NCBI GenBank assembly: GCA_023653785.1
Contig: JAMKCH010035268.1
Location: 105,055-169,054, forward strand
Origin: Ophioderma brevispina
Lineage: Eukaryota; Echinodermata; Ophiuroidea; Amphilepidida; Ophiodermatidae
DNA: 64,000 nt
Reading direction: 5' to 3'
In this document: one piece after another, positions 23,871 to 35,579 of the stretch
Layout: each line of letters opens with the position of its first letter
Position numbering within the stretch: position 1 is the first letter of the stretch
Notes under the pieces: generated by a model
The model's input: only the letters and a program-made list of their open reading frames with translations
Told to the model about the DNA's origin: nothing
Databases searched by the model: none
Program-made: the position numbers and the translations under genes

Positions 23871-26486
23871 TACAGATATGCCGGAACACACATTTATAGC
23901 TTATTAAATTCAAGGAAATGGTTTTGTTCCAAGGATCTCTCCCAAGCGTCAATGCTGTCATTTTGTTCATCTATGACCTTACAGATACAATTTCAGGAAT
24001 AAAGGTTATGTAGAGGATTATTCACTATGCTGAAAAAAACACGAGCGGAAACGTAGATCTAAGCTTGAGGCCACAAAACACTTCGTAAAATACTAAGGGA
24101 ACGGGCACATAGTAGTGAGCAAAATTCAAGATAGAGTATCAACAGCCTTAATCATCAGGAAGCAGACGTGAAACTAGATGGAGCTAGAGTATATGTCAGC
24201 AACATAAGACTTGATTTTCAACCTACTATAGCTGGAGTCAAAGTTGACAGGTCATTTCCTTGCATCAACAACCGAAGTTACAATGTGAAAATCACTGTGT
24301 GCAGCAAGTGCATCAACGATGCGTACAGTGTATGCCCCAGGAATTAGAACACAGCACACTTTGCAAGACCTTGGTTGCCTACACCAGTTGAGCTTTCTCT
24401 TAGTGCTTGCAGGCATACTACCTATAATCTTAGAAGACAAGCAGTCACTAACATATGCATGGAAGCCAAATTAAATCCTATCCACCATCACATCATCAAC
24501 AGAGATCAGTGTCAGTCTCACCTAAAATCAAGACACCAAATGCTCCCCCTGAAAGGAAATTGTTTCATCTCTCCTACCAAATGAGACTATTATGCTCACT
24601 GCCAAGAGGTTGCATGAGAAAAGGGTTTCGACATTCCTTTCCTTTTTTTTATTGCTGAAGTGAACAAAACATACATTTATAGTCATGACAAAACGTTAAT
24701 GAAGGACAAAGTATTCTAAAAAGAGTTAGACCAGTCAATGATTCAAAAGCAAAGTTATCTGTTCTTGGAAACTGATCTGTCCAACAGTGCTGCTGGGACC
24801 ACTTTTTCACAGCAGGTTATCACTATGGATGAAGATTAGTCACCTGCTTGGGTTCTGGATGGTGGTTAAGCAAGTGGTCCTGCAAATTGACACACTACCA
24901 CTGGTGATCTGACATATGACGTATGCAGCAACATACTCTTAAGGTCCAATGGGCACCTGCTTGTATGCATTCTTCACAGTGCGGTAATTGCAGCAACTTG
25001 GCGTCTGTGTGCAAAGAAGCAATTTTGAGTATGGATAGGGCATATTTCTCATCTATTCCTATATCTTTACAGCCTTTTTTTCTAGATATTATCTATGGAT
25101 ACACACAGAGGTTGGCTGCCTCAAGGCCAAAATGTGGAATGGGTCTGTCTGACAGCCCAACCTGTTAGTACAGAGATGAACACCATTCAGCTTATCTCCA
25201 AATGCCCCTCTATTACCTGCCAAATGGAGCGAGAAGGTCTTGCAAAAATGAAGGATTGTCTGTTTTCACATTCACCTTGAGATATATCCCCCATTTTGAA
25301 GGTGTCACATTCGAGAAGGGGACATATGGCGGTGCTTCTCTGAATGACTATCAAAATTCAATGATGCAGAACTTTCTAAATGATGTTGTTGGATATAGCC
25401 ACTCTCATAAAATATGTAAATTGATACTCAATGTATAAATATAAAGTAAAGAATCGGCTGTCATCTTTGAAAGTGCCCTCAAGTTTACTCCTGTGCAAAA
25501 AAGACGCATCTACTATTGTGCCTTTGTAGGCTTAACTGATGTCAAGGAATGTTTCCATTTGAATAATGATTCAATGCTTTGCTTCACTGATTACAAGTTT
25601 TCTAAAAACACTCCTGTCATCCTTATAATTCCTTTGTCGGTACAAAGCAAAAGATATGAGGCCTTAACAAGGATGACATGTCTTGGTAATTACAGAAAAA
25701 AAGTGGTTAGTTTACATTCATTTCAGTAAATGTTGTACAGAAATCAGTAGTGCTCAGATTTTGCTAAGGAACGTATGACTGGAATGTTAGAGGCCTGTTT
25801 ACTATATCCGTCAGTAGGTTTTTTTTGCACAGGAGTATATCTTTTTACTTATCTCAGAATGGCTCAGATGATCTTGAAATATGAAAATATCACCAATCAA
25901 ACAAGTTTCAGCTCATAACGTTGTAAGAGAATCCCTTTATTTATGATATTATGGGATTTTGGCGGCCATTTTGAAAGCGCCCTCTCCTGGCAAACCTGGA
26001 CATCCAGAGATTGGGCACATATCTGAAAAATGTTAGTCTTAGTCCATGCTACAAATGTGGAAAATTTGGTACTTTTATCACAAAGTGCACAATTCATCAT
26101 ATATAGAGCGCTTATACAGCTTCACTATGTAAGCTGATCCACGTAGATATCAGTCCAGCTGCTAGTACCACTACTTTGAGCTATCGTTTTGTGTTTGTTG
26201 GCCTTCCATTGTAGCTCTTGAGATTTGATAATAACCGTTTGCTCCTTAGTTATCCAATATATGTATCGCGATTGAATGTTTATCTCAAGATTAGAATCTG
26301 AAAATTACAATTTTAATAAGCATTTATAACAATTAACGATAAGATAACTTCGTAAAACAATGTTTTTAGAAGCCAATCATTTTAATCATAGTAACAACAC
26401 CCAACAAAAATATATACGTAAATATTACGGCATTGATGGTTCAATTTTGACTTGGTGCAAAACGTCATGACTGGTAGACCCCAAAG
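23871..26486. other. Intergenic DNA with unidentified open stretches
   Basis: Several plus-strand open stretches of 60-80 codons (24375-24658, 24923-25440, 25493-25729) lie close together. They could be remnants of one decayed coding sequence, but none shows a domain that I know. The inverted copy of dispersed repeat B occupies about 25950-26105. Confidence 0.4.
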
Positions 26487-26662
26487 AGGTCTGGGGTCCG
26501 TTCCCGACACTCAATCGTAAATCTACGTGCATACTACGCCTGAGTGGACCAATTCGTCCAAAGCACTGTGTAACTGGTATAAAAAGGTATGTTATGTACG
26601 ACATACGTATGAGTTAGTATACACGTAGGGTTACGCACGAGTTTAAGGAACGGACCCCTGGT
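26487..26662. mobile_element. Short TIR element (MITE-like) beside an RT fragment
   Basis: About 175 bp bounded by 'ctggggtccgttcc' on the left and 'ggaacggacccctgg' on the right, with further inverted matches inward ('ctacgtgcatact' against 'agtatacacgtag'). It has no coding capacity. It directly precedes the reverse transcriptase fragment, so it may have inserted into that element. Confidence 0.65.
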
Positions 26663-26663
26663 C

Positions 26664-27470
26664 GCTGGCCAAGTATCAGATCCGGCTGCCGTGCACTCAG
26701 GATTCCCGCAAGGCATAGTTACTGGGCCATTATGGTTTATACTTTACATCAACGACCTGCCTGATGAATTGACCTCAACATGCCGTTTGTTCGCTGATGA
26801 CTGTCTACTATACACACACCCATCTCATCCAACCAAGACAACCAAGACAAGTCTACTCTTCAGAATGATCTCCACACCTCAGAGAAATGGAAAGAGGATT
26901 GGCTAATGAGATTCAACCCTATGTGCCACCATGTCAATTACACCTAGAAATCCCACCAAACAGATCTATAATTCTGCGGGCAAGAGAGTGTCAATTTTCA
27001 TCCTTATTTGGGCGTTCAAATCTTTAACACACTCAGCTGGGATATTCAGACTGGTGGAGCAGTGAAAAAGCACAGCGTGCAATGGGAGCTGTCAAAAGAA
27101 ATCTCTGGAGTTGTAACGAGACGGTAAAGGTCACTGCCATTGTCCGCCCCATCTTGATTATGCGTCGTCATCTTGAGACCCCCATACCAGGAGCAACATC
27201 AAGCCTCTCGAGCGAGTTCAGAACAAGCTGCTCGCTTTTGTAAGAGGGGGTATTCAAGAAAGAAGGGTACGATGACTAGGCCGATGACTGAGTTGGACTG
27301 GATTCCTCTTCAGACTAGGAGAACAAGAGTTACCATGTTTTTATAAAATGGTGCATGGGTTTGTGGACATTGATCTAGATAAGTATGTCCAGAAAAATGT
27401 AAGGTCTGCCAGAGTGCATGCCCTGAAATTACGTGACATTAATAATTACAGTAATAATCATCACAATTAT
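26664..27470 (+). pseudogene. Non-LTR retrotransposon RT fragment (palm to C-terminus)
   Basis: The fragment begins in RT motif 4: 'SGFPQGIVTGPLWFILY' then 'INDLPDELTS'. The catalytic box 'LFADDCLLY' follows at about 26787-26812. After a frame change the thumb follows ('EDWLMRFNP', 'HPYLGVQI', 'AVKRNLWSCNETVK'), then 'QTRR', 'MVHGFVDIDLDKYVQ' and 'RVHALKLRDIN'. Several frameshifts and stops make it non-functional. The fingers and endonuclease are missing. It is a CR1/L2/Jockey-like element. Bases 26891 onward are duplicated at 27792. Confidence 0.85.
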
Positions 27471-27613
27471 AAGCATAACTTATTTTTTTATTTATTTGGT
27501 TGGTGTTGTTGTTATTTCTTATTAATAATTTGTTCTTATTACTGTTATCAGTTGAACACTACTGCTGCTGCTACTACTAAAACTACTCATATACTAATAC
27601 TACAACTACAAGT

Positions 27614-27703
27614 AGTAGTAGTAGCAGTAGCAGTGGCAGTAGCAGCAGTAGCAGTAGCAGCAGTAGCAGCAGCAGCAGTAGTAGCAGTAGTAGCAGTAGT
27701 AGC

Positions 27704-27772
<69 letters not shown>
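27614..27772. repeat. (AGT)n trinucleotide array, copy A
   Basis: About 53 units. The first third is mixed with AGC variants and the last roughly 70 bp are pure AGT. It is followed by an A run (27772-27794). The long homopolymeric valine or threonine reading frames across it are artefacts of the repeat. Confidence 0.95.
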
Positions 27773-27773
<1 letters not shown>

Positions 27774-27791
27774 AAAAAAAAAAAAAAAAAA

Positions 27792-28335
27792 AAAGAGGAT
27801 TGGCTAATGAGATTCAACCCTATGTGCCACCATGTCAATTACACCTAGAAATCCCACCAAACAGATCTATAATTCTGCGGGCAAGAGAGTGTCAATTTTC
27901 ATCCTTATTTGGGCGTTCAAATCTTTAACACACTCAGCTGGGATATTCAGACTGGTGGAGCAGTGAAAAAGCACAGCGTGCAATGGGAGCTGTCAAAAGA
28001 AATCTCTGGAGTTGTAACGAGACGGTAAAGGTCACTGCCATTGTCCGCCCCATCTTGATTATGCGTCGTCATCTTGAGACCCCCATACCAGGAGCAACAT
28101 CAAGCCTCTCGAGCGAGTTCAGAACAAGCTGCTCGCTTTTGTAAGAGGGGGTATTCAAGAAAGAAGGGTACGATGACTAGGCCGATGACTGAGTTGGACT
28201 GGATTCCTCTTCAGACTAGGAGAACATTGTTGTTATTTCTTATTAATAATTTGTTCTTATTAATGTTATCAGTTGAACACTACTGCTGCTGCTACTACTA
28301 AAACTACTCATATACTAACTAATACTACAACTACA
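27792..28335 (+). pseudogene. Second copy of the LINE 3' fragment
   Basis: A repeat of the RT thumb and C-terminal segment of copy A, starting at 'EDWLMRFNP' and carrying the same disabling stops. The 180-bp segment encoding the 'MVHGFVDIDLDKYVQ' region is deleted here. Confidence 0.8.
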
Positions 28336-28410
28336 AGTAGTAGTAGTAGCAGTAGCAGTGGCAGTAGAAGCAGTAGCAGCAGTAGCAGCAGCAGTAGTAG
28401 TAGTAGTAGC

Positions 28411-28475
<65 letters not shown>
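28335..28475. repeat. (AGT)n trinucleotide array, copy B
   Basis: A mixed AGC/AGT start and a pure AGT end, parallel to copy A. It ends in 'agaagaagac' instead of poly-A. Confidence 0.95.
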
Positions 28476-28596
28476 AAGAAGACTAGGCATACTATTCGTA
28501 CGACTATGTGAGAAGTTGTAGAAGTGAAAAATCTTAATTAACTCAGAGTTAAGAAATAGCCCGCCTAATCCTAACCTTCCTCAAGTTTAAACATAC

Positions 28597-28842
28597 TTGA
28601 ACAACTTCCCGATCCTGACACCACGGTTTCTTGGTTACTGTCATCGTAATTACATCTTCGAATGGTGCAAGACGTGTCCAGCCAATATATCTTGTCTGAT
28701 ATGGGATCGTAAGAGACATCCACTTCCACGGATGAGGACGAAATCGGGAGCTTAGTGAAGGCAGGCGAGTTTGCTGGTGAGATATATAAATCGTATGCGT
28801 ACAGTGGGCTGGAAACCATCCCGCAAGCTATCATAAAATCAT
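28597..28842 (-). CDS. YWTD (LDL-receptor class B) repeat exon, partial gene
   Basis: A 246-bp open exon with phase 1 at both ends. The acceptor 'tttatctacacag' precedes it and a strong donor 'CAA|GTATGT' ends it. The peptide reads 'DDFMIACGMVSSPLYAYDLY' at the start and then 'VSYDPISDKIYWLDTSCTI' and 'RRCNYDDSNQETVV'. This is the YWTD beta-propeller signature (Y-D-P, K-I-Y-W-x-D, I-x-R-x, D-G/D-S-N). Such propellers occur in extracellular parts of LDLR/LRP-type receptors, nidogen and related proteins. It joins in frame with the signal-peptide exon at 29234..29312. A propeller needs about six repeats, so further exons are expected to the left (lower coordinates). I did not find them in the window. 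Confidence 0.8.
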
Positions 28843-29233
28843 CTGTGTAGATAAAATTTGTTAAATTGTTAGTTTTACTGGCATGTGTGTATGTTCAAAA
28901 GGAACTTGACCGGTTCAGATATTAAATGTTCATTTTCGTCTTAGTTATTTGTATAGCTACATTATACAAATCGCAATGAAGATAGAAACACCCAAAAGAG
29001 CCTCATCTATATTAATATAAATGTTTTATAGGGCCTAAGATTTATGGTTTAAAGCATTGCTGCAATTTGTCGGAAGGGAATTGTTAAACAAAATGAAACG
29101 GAGACATTACGCATACTAATTTTAAGCTCACTCCCTAGCTTGATCATGTTTTTGAAAAAAAAAATAATAAAAATGAAAAAATACAAACAAAGCAAAATGA
29201 CATTTTACCACCCGCTTTATAATGATGCCTTAC
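28843..29233 (-). other. Intron 1 of the YWTD gene
   Basis: A 391-bp GT-AG intron between the signal-peptide exon and the YWTD exon: donor 'GAG|GTAAGG', acceptor 'ctacacag'. It interrupts a codon after its first base, and the split codon reads GAT (Asp). Confidence 0.75.
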
Positions 29234-29312
29234 CTCGGCCATTAGAGCACCTTGACCAAATCAACATCAAAAGCGAAATCACAGTTATCAATTGAACGTT
29301 GACAACAGCCAT
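29234..29312 (-). CDS. Signal-peptide exon of YWTD-repeat gene (5' coding exon)
   Basis: The ATG at 29312 opens 26 codons plus one base. The peptide 'MAVVNVQLITVISLLMLIWS' followed by 'RCSNGR' is a typical secretory signal: a hydrophobic core of about 12-14 residues ending near small or polar residues. The donor 'GAG|GTAAGG' is near-consensus. The exon ends in phase 1, exactly as the YWTD exon at 28597..28842 requires. The protein should therefore enter the secretory pathway and be secreted or membrane-anchored. The start is chosen because it is the ATG immediately preceding the hydrophobic stretch. The upstream 5' UTR is not defined. Confidence 0.75.
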
Positions 29313-30300
29313 ATTGTTGCGATCTCTTTTAGAAGAATAAGAAACTACAGAAGAAGAGGAAATAGGAACAATGAAATACTCGATAACTCAAGAAAATCAG
29401 AAGCATTCAATTGACACGCTGGAGAAAAGAAATTAAGTCTGGATAAAAATGTATTACCATGGGAAGTTTCCAGCGTACGGTAGTCCAAATGTACTCCCTG
29501 AGAAGTCTGGTGCTAATGAGATGTAGAGTATGGATATCAGCGTAGTTCTATCCAGCCGTCGACGAAGCTTCTACCTGCTCAACGCGGAATGAATTTTTCT
29601 TTGTCAGATCCTGTGATATGTATTGTGCCGTTCCATTTAATTTTGGTGTGCGAATTCGCTTCTTCGTATTTTAGTATTTATCAGATTCTAAAATGAAAGT
29701 TCACGGGAAGAGGTCATAAAGATATGGTTTGGTAAGCAAGAAAGGCTTGTGTGCCCTATAGGTTTTTACTGGTAAATAACTGCACCATTTTAAATGAAAG
29801 AAACTTTTTTTTTTTCGGTTCTTGCCGGCCCTGGTGTTACCGCCTATATTTTTATTTATTTACATTCTTACAATGAAAATCCACATTTTACATATCATAT
29901 TTCAATTTTCCGTTCAGATAACGTAGTAAACGAACTTAATTATGTAAACCGGATTTATTATTTATACAAACAAAAAATGGAACTCTCACCACACCCTCAT
30001 CTCAGCGAACATAATATTCCAACATAAAGTAATTTCAACAAGTATGAATAATGAATATAATGAATACAATATGTGTATGAATATGTGTAAAGCAGCTAAA
30101 GAAAAATATATTAACTCGACATTTATTCCTCATCAATCATTGAAAAAGCCCTTGCCAAAAACCTGCCATTTGTTAGGAAATAAGGAATAATTCGAGTTTT
30201 TCGTAGGATATATTTTCAAGTTTCTAATAGTTTTCCAATTTCTCTTTGAAGAACAATAAATGAAAGAGAGGACATTTGACATCTGTTCTATATATGTAGA
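29313..30300. other. Region upstream of the YWTD gene
   Basis: It should contain the promoter and 5' UTR of the minus-strand gene. I see no convincing core promoter element. It is AT-rich with no other gene recognised. Confidence 0.4.
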
Positions 30301-30399
30301 CCTTTGTTAACATGATCACAAATTTAAGGCCCCCACCCCCCCCCCCCCAAATTGCATATTTTAAATCAACACCAGAGAATATTGATATTATTGAGTAAC

Positions 30400-33300
30400 T
30401 GGATCCAAGCTTACTTTAAAAAACCCAGTTTGTCTTTGAAGACCAAATAATCTTAACTTCTCTACATTCCGTTAATATGTGCTCAATTGTCTCCGCTTCT
30501 TCCTTGCAAAAAGTACATATATTATCAATTTCGACCATTTTATACAAACGAATTTGAGTTAAGCTCTATTGAGGACCCTGTATTGGAACCATCTTAGTTT
30601 GGATCCATTGTACATCTAAAAGGGATCAAACAGAAGTTTTCCAATCATTACGGAAAAAACAACGTTTAATTTTAAATTCCAGTTTTGCTCGATTTGTTCC
30701 TTGAAAGCTGCAAGAGAATTACAGAGAGACTTGCATCATCTCTATCCTTCAAAATAAAGTTTAAATGAAAAGGGAATAAAAAGGAAAGTGAAAATTTTTT
30801 TGATATATAGACATCTGCTCTGAAAAGGTGGTTTAAAACTTTTCTTGATTGCAATAAGCACCTGTATATCCAGAAAGGTTTGTCCGTAGCCGCCAATTTC
30901 TCTTTCAGTTCTATTAATGTCCTAAAACGGCCACCATCCGTTAACCAGATCAGCGGACGTAGTAAATTCCTGCTTTTGCATGTTCTGAGATTTAGTTCCT
31001 TTCCACCAATTTTGAAAACACTATTTCCATATATAAGATTTTAGAACTCTCCATAGTTTAGGAAATGTTTTCTTTGGATTTTATGCACCAAAACTAGAAG
31101 AAACTCCTCCAAAACAAATTATTTGTGTTCTTGGCAGCATTCAAGGTGAAAGAAGACCCTTTTTACGAGATCACTTACGTGAGTCCCGTTATATTAGAAA
31201 ACAGAGATATTCCCTTGCCATCGATTCTACCTGTAACATTCTGCTGATCCATGTAATTTAAAGCCTCAAAGAAAAGATCTATTTTGAACAATCCTTAGCC
31301 CTCCATCGGCATAACCGTTTGAGAGCTGGTCTCGACTTATCTTGTCATTATTGTTCTTCCAAATGAATTCAAGATCTTTTTTTGCAAGCGTGTCAGGGAA
31401 GAATTTAGAGGGGTCGGGATGACACAGACGAGATGGTAAATTTTGAAACTAACAATGATTTGACAACTGTTATTCTACCTAGCCAGTTAAGTTCGTTTTT
31501 ACCAAAGATGGAATTGATTTGAACACCGACTCCATGACATTATTGTAATTTATTCCTCCATCTCTGTTAATTGTGTAGAAACATACACTCCTAAAAGCCT
31601 TGAACTTCAATCTTGTACCAGTCAGTTTTTTGGGTGTTATATTTGGGTTTGGTGTTTATTGGCAATGATCCGATGTACACCACATTTGTTTTGTCTTCAT
31701 TTACTTTAAGACCAGATATACGTTCAAAAAGATCGAGAGTTCTAAGGGTTTGTAATAAATTATGTCACTACATCGAGAATGACCGTAGAATCATCGGCAT
31801 ATTGAGTGATTTTACATTCAATGTTGTCGATAAAAATACCAGAGATGTCTTTATTTTTTCTATAAGACACCCCAAATCTCTGCACAAATCCAAGAACATG
31901 TAAGGCGACAACGGATATCCCTGTCTTAAAGCCTCTGCCAACTTAAACTGATTCGTAGCTATTCCATTTATACAAAAATAACCCCCCCGAAAGACATGCT
32001 GTTATTATAAAACAGGCCTAATCCAACGTTTAACTGATTGTCCAAAATTTTAGGAAAGCCAATACTTTAGCTAAATTGTGTGAAAACCGAGTCAAAAGCT
32101 TTTTCAAAATCTATTAACAATAACATACCCGGTTTTTTAGTAACTTTAGTGTAAACATTAAGACATAAAGCAATCTTAACATTTTTCGCGAGGTAAACGA
32201 CCGTTCATACAACCCGTTGTGGTCATATTTGAAAATCTGGAAGAATTGTTGATTCTTTCTGCAATACAGGCTGAAGCTAATTTATATGTTGTATTAGAGC
32301 GTTAATAGGCCGCCAATTTTAAGAAATTGTTTTGGTTTATTCATTTTGGCAAGAGGAGTAAATACCCAAACGTGGAGTAAATTAAAGTTCTCCATTTTCA
32401 TACGCATAATTAAAAGAAACTAAAAGAAAAGCTCCTAGATCTTTAAGAAAAATTTCCAAAACTCAGCCGTAAAACCATCTGCTCCTGGGCTTTATATTTG
32501 GAACTTTTTTCAAAGCAGTGAAAGCTCCTCAATGGTCAGACGCCCTCAAGAATATGCAACTGAGTGTTAGTCAAAAGGGGAAAGTCCGATCTGACAAGAT
32601 GTTCATCAAATTCCTCCAGATTAATTGTGTCGTCTTTACTTTCGTATAGATTAGTGTAAAATTTAACGTCTCATCCAATATTTGGGTATTGTTATCTTAT
32701 ACTTTCACCTTTTGAGTTCTTTAAATGAATAATAGATTGTTAATACAATTTCTTTCTCCAGATTGCAAAATAATTTGTTGGTTTTTCCCCCCCCATTCTC
32801 TACCCATCTAGCTCTTGATTTAACATGACACCTGCCATTTTGTCGTCTTCTTTCTTCAATCCCGTTTCTTGGTTCCAATGGTTTCTAATATATTTTCTCT
32901 ATCTATGTCGTTACATTCTGAACTTCTTTATCAAGATTATGAATTCATTGTTTGAAGTTGTTTCTCTGTTTCTTTCTTTTTTGTTCTTTTCATTGGCGAA
33001 TCTTATCGTCTCACTTCTTATTTCATCAGAAGTACCTCCAAAAACAATTGATCACTTATTTCAAATTCCAAATCGCGTGAGGGATTATCAAATGTTTTCC
33101 GGGTTGTAAGGTATTACTGCATACTGTCTTTCACGTCTAAAATCTTATCTTTAATACATTTATAATATTCCGGAATCTTTAATAGAGAATTATTAAATTT
33201 CCCAAAAGCCCTTACCTCTTTTAATAGAAGTTAGACAAGATCAAGACTTAAGGAATGGTCTGTACGATATACCTGGTACGATGGTAGATGATGAAAAAAA

Positions 33301-33940
33301 AGTGGTAAGTTCTTCTGACATTAGAAAAAAATCAGTCAGATTGCTGAAATGGACTTCGTTTTTTTAGCACAAGTATATCTACGCAAGTTGATTATGTAAT
33401 TCCACGGATCAATCAAATTATAATGATCTTTCATTACAAACAGCTTTTCTAGCGTTTTGGTTATTTATATGGGATATATTCGTGGGTAGCAATTCGGATC
33501 TTGAAACCAAGTTTTCCAGTCACAACTAAAAATGCAGTGTGCATTATTTTATTTCTTCAATATTATGTTTATTCCTGATACAATCACGGTTTGTCATCAT
33601 TTGGACCATAGAGCGAAATAAGTGTAATACGAAACACCATTACTAGCTATATCTAATGCTACCCCAATTGCCATGTTCATCTGGCTTCATATCAGGGCTT
33701 TATAATCAAGATTGTTACTGAGAAGAATAGCAACCCCTCTGGAATTTGATGCAAAGGACTGAAAAGAACTTCGCCGCCCCATTCAGCTTTAACCATGGTT
33801 TCCATATCGGTAGTAAAATGTACAGACTTGTAAACATATTTAGATGCGTTTATGGCGCACATAAGTAAGACATCTCTTCTTGTTTGCTTCCATTTAAACC
33901 CGACACTTTCATCGAGATATTTTCACCCCATTAGCATTGT
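30400..33940 (-). pseudogene. L1/Tx1-like non-LTR retrotransposon ORF2 (degenerate, near full length)
   Basis: Read on the minus strand, the order is as follows. An AP-type endonuclease (about 33920-33240) shows 'SNSRGVAIL', 'ISLYGPNDD'-like text, 'NLIDPW' and the 'YRTDHSL' end motif. The RT follows (about 32490-31500), with 'KSPGADGFTAEF'-like text, 'DFEKAFDSV' and 'CKITQYADDSTVI' (YADD at 31790-31801). The C-terminal region (about 31150-30430) has 'LRWFQYRVLNRA' and a Cys-rich tail. Many frameshifts and stops interrupt it, so it is not functional. The domain order and the 'RWFQYRxLNR' block are typical of the L1/Tx1 group. ORF1 was not recognised upstream. Confidence 0.85.
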
Positions 33941-33959
33941 ACCTTTTCTTGACATTATT

Positions 33960-34378
33960 GCCACAGTAACAATCTATACAAAACATTAAAGTATTTTCAG
34001 CGGCATGCAAACGTGATACAAAAGCGTTCGAATGTTCTACTTTATACAAATAGGCCTACTCAAAATACAGTACCTTCCCAACACATAAAAAACTCCACAC
34101 AATAATAAAAAACAAAAACAAATGCGAGACATTGTAGATATCAGAAGCACGCACGGAGACAAAACTCACGGAGAAAAAGAAAAGGAAAAGGAAACAAGTG
34201 ATAAAAGTGTACGGTAAAGGAAAACAAACAAGAGGGGGGTGGGTAGGGAGAGAAACGTATAGTATTTGGGGGACCCTGTGAGTGAAATGAAACAATGAAA
34301 TAACTTGCTACTGCTCTTAATATCTCCCGGTCTAGAATAGAAATTACTGCTAAAGTTTTCAAGTTAAACTTGCGGCAT
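33960..34378. other. Intergenic DNA
   Basis: Possible 5' flank or ORF1 remnant of the adjacent minus-strand L1-like element. No ORF1 motif is visible. Confidence 0.35.
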
Positions 34379-34503
34379 CTCTCTCTCGCTCTCTCTCTCT
34401 CACTCTTAACATCATGAGAAAATTCTCATATATATTATACATGTTCTATCTCACACACACACACACACACACACAACACACAAACACACACCCCACACAC
34501 ACA
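34379..34503. repeat. CT and AC microsatellites
   Basis: A (CT)n tract at about 34379-34405 and a (CA)n tract at about 34452-34503 with a few interruptions. Confidence 0.9.
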
Positions 34504-35038
34504 ATATATTATTAATGTTGGCACGAAAAAGGCGGCCGAGGAAAAACATAAAGGACCCCCCCTCCCCCTTCGTAGACGAGGGTTAAAGAAACACTGGCCT
34601 TCTGTTGCCTTCAAACACTGTAAAATAGCATTTCTACAAATCGATGACCACTTTTGAGCGAAAAAAAGTCCTTGTTGATATTTGTCATTTTTCTCTTTTC
34701 CTTATTGTATCCCCAAAACAATTGTAATATTCGGATATGGCATGAGTAAAATGCAGAGCATACTCTCCATCCATTTTCACTTCTATTATTTTGGTTACCG
34801 TCACAGGCTGTGCGAAGTGACACAGTAATGTACAATTGCCATCCGACACATCGAAGCATTGATTTATTTATTTCGACTGTGAGTGAACAAAGATCCGATC
34901 TACATTTTCATGATTTTACAGGAGAAAGCATTTTTGTGTTCCATTAAATAGTGAGCTTTAGACTGAAAATTAATTTTACCCACACGATGAAAATGTATTT
35001 TAAAAAAATATATTATGAATATGTTAATTCCCACTTAA

Positions 35039-35574
35039 AGAGCCACTGCACTTTGAAAAATAGTGCGCCCTCAATGTTTTTTTTTTTTTTTTTTTTAAAT
35101 ACGCAGTGTTTGTAAAGCTTTTATATACAAACGCCCTCACCCGACATGATTAAGACCACATCAGCTTCCATATTTTTAAACAGAACGATTTTATAATTTA
35201 ACGTCGTTGGCGACGTTTAATTCAGCGACGATGAACATGGCGTTTAACACAAGAACAAACCACGACCTTATGCATGTTTTCTCCCACGCTATGCACATTA
35301 TTTGACCGGTCTATAAGCTTTGTGGTTTTAAACTCATGAGTACGAGTCAAAATTATTCAGGTAATATACACATTTGTTGATTAAAGTTATGAACAATTTA
35401 AAAGTTGGCCTACAAATACCTGGAGTCTTTCTCCTCATATCAATGTCCCTATCTGTTTTGGTGTATGTTATTTTTATGTGAAAATATTCTCTTGTTCTTC
35501 CAATGGCCTAACTATCATTTGAAGAGCAATTGAGAAATTTCATATTTTGTGAAAATGTGCAAGTGCCGCTTTTT
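35039..35574 (+). mobile_element. TTAA-type MITE, copy 2
   Basis: Flanked by TTAA at 35035-35038 and 35575-35578. The left terminus 'AGAGCCACTGC' is the imperfect complement of the right terminus 'CAAGTGCCGCT'. It shares nearly its whole length with 19958..20479 in inverse orientation, and its right third with 6115..6306. It has no coding capacity. A T run at about 35081-35096 interrupts it. Confidence 0.8.
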
Positions 35575-35579
35575 TTAAA

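Larger units (their letters stand above)
26891..28475. repeat. 901-bp tandem duplication of LINE 3' region
   Basis: Bases 26891-27325 recur essentially base for base at 27792-28226 (offset 901). Copy B then lacks 180 bp present in copy A (27326-27505) and rejoins at 28227, matching A from 27506 onward through the AT-rich tail and into the (AGT)n array. Copy A ends in an AGT array followed by about 22 A residues, immediately before copy B. Both are the 3' part of the same LINE fragment. Confidence 0.85.

Noticed and set aside
27348..27848. Long open frame with a poly-valine/alanine run, and the poly-threonine frame opposite
   Set aside because: It is translation of the (AGT)n array and adjoining LINE debris. 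The frame exists only because a trinucleotide repeat cannot generate stops.
28273..28521. Poly-serine (plus) and poly-leucine (minus) frames
   Set aside because: Same cause: the second (AGT)n array.
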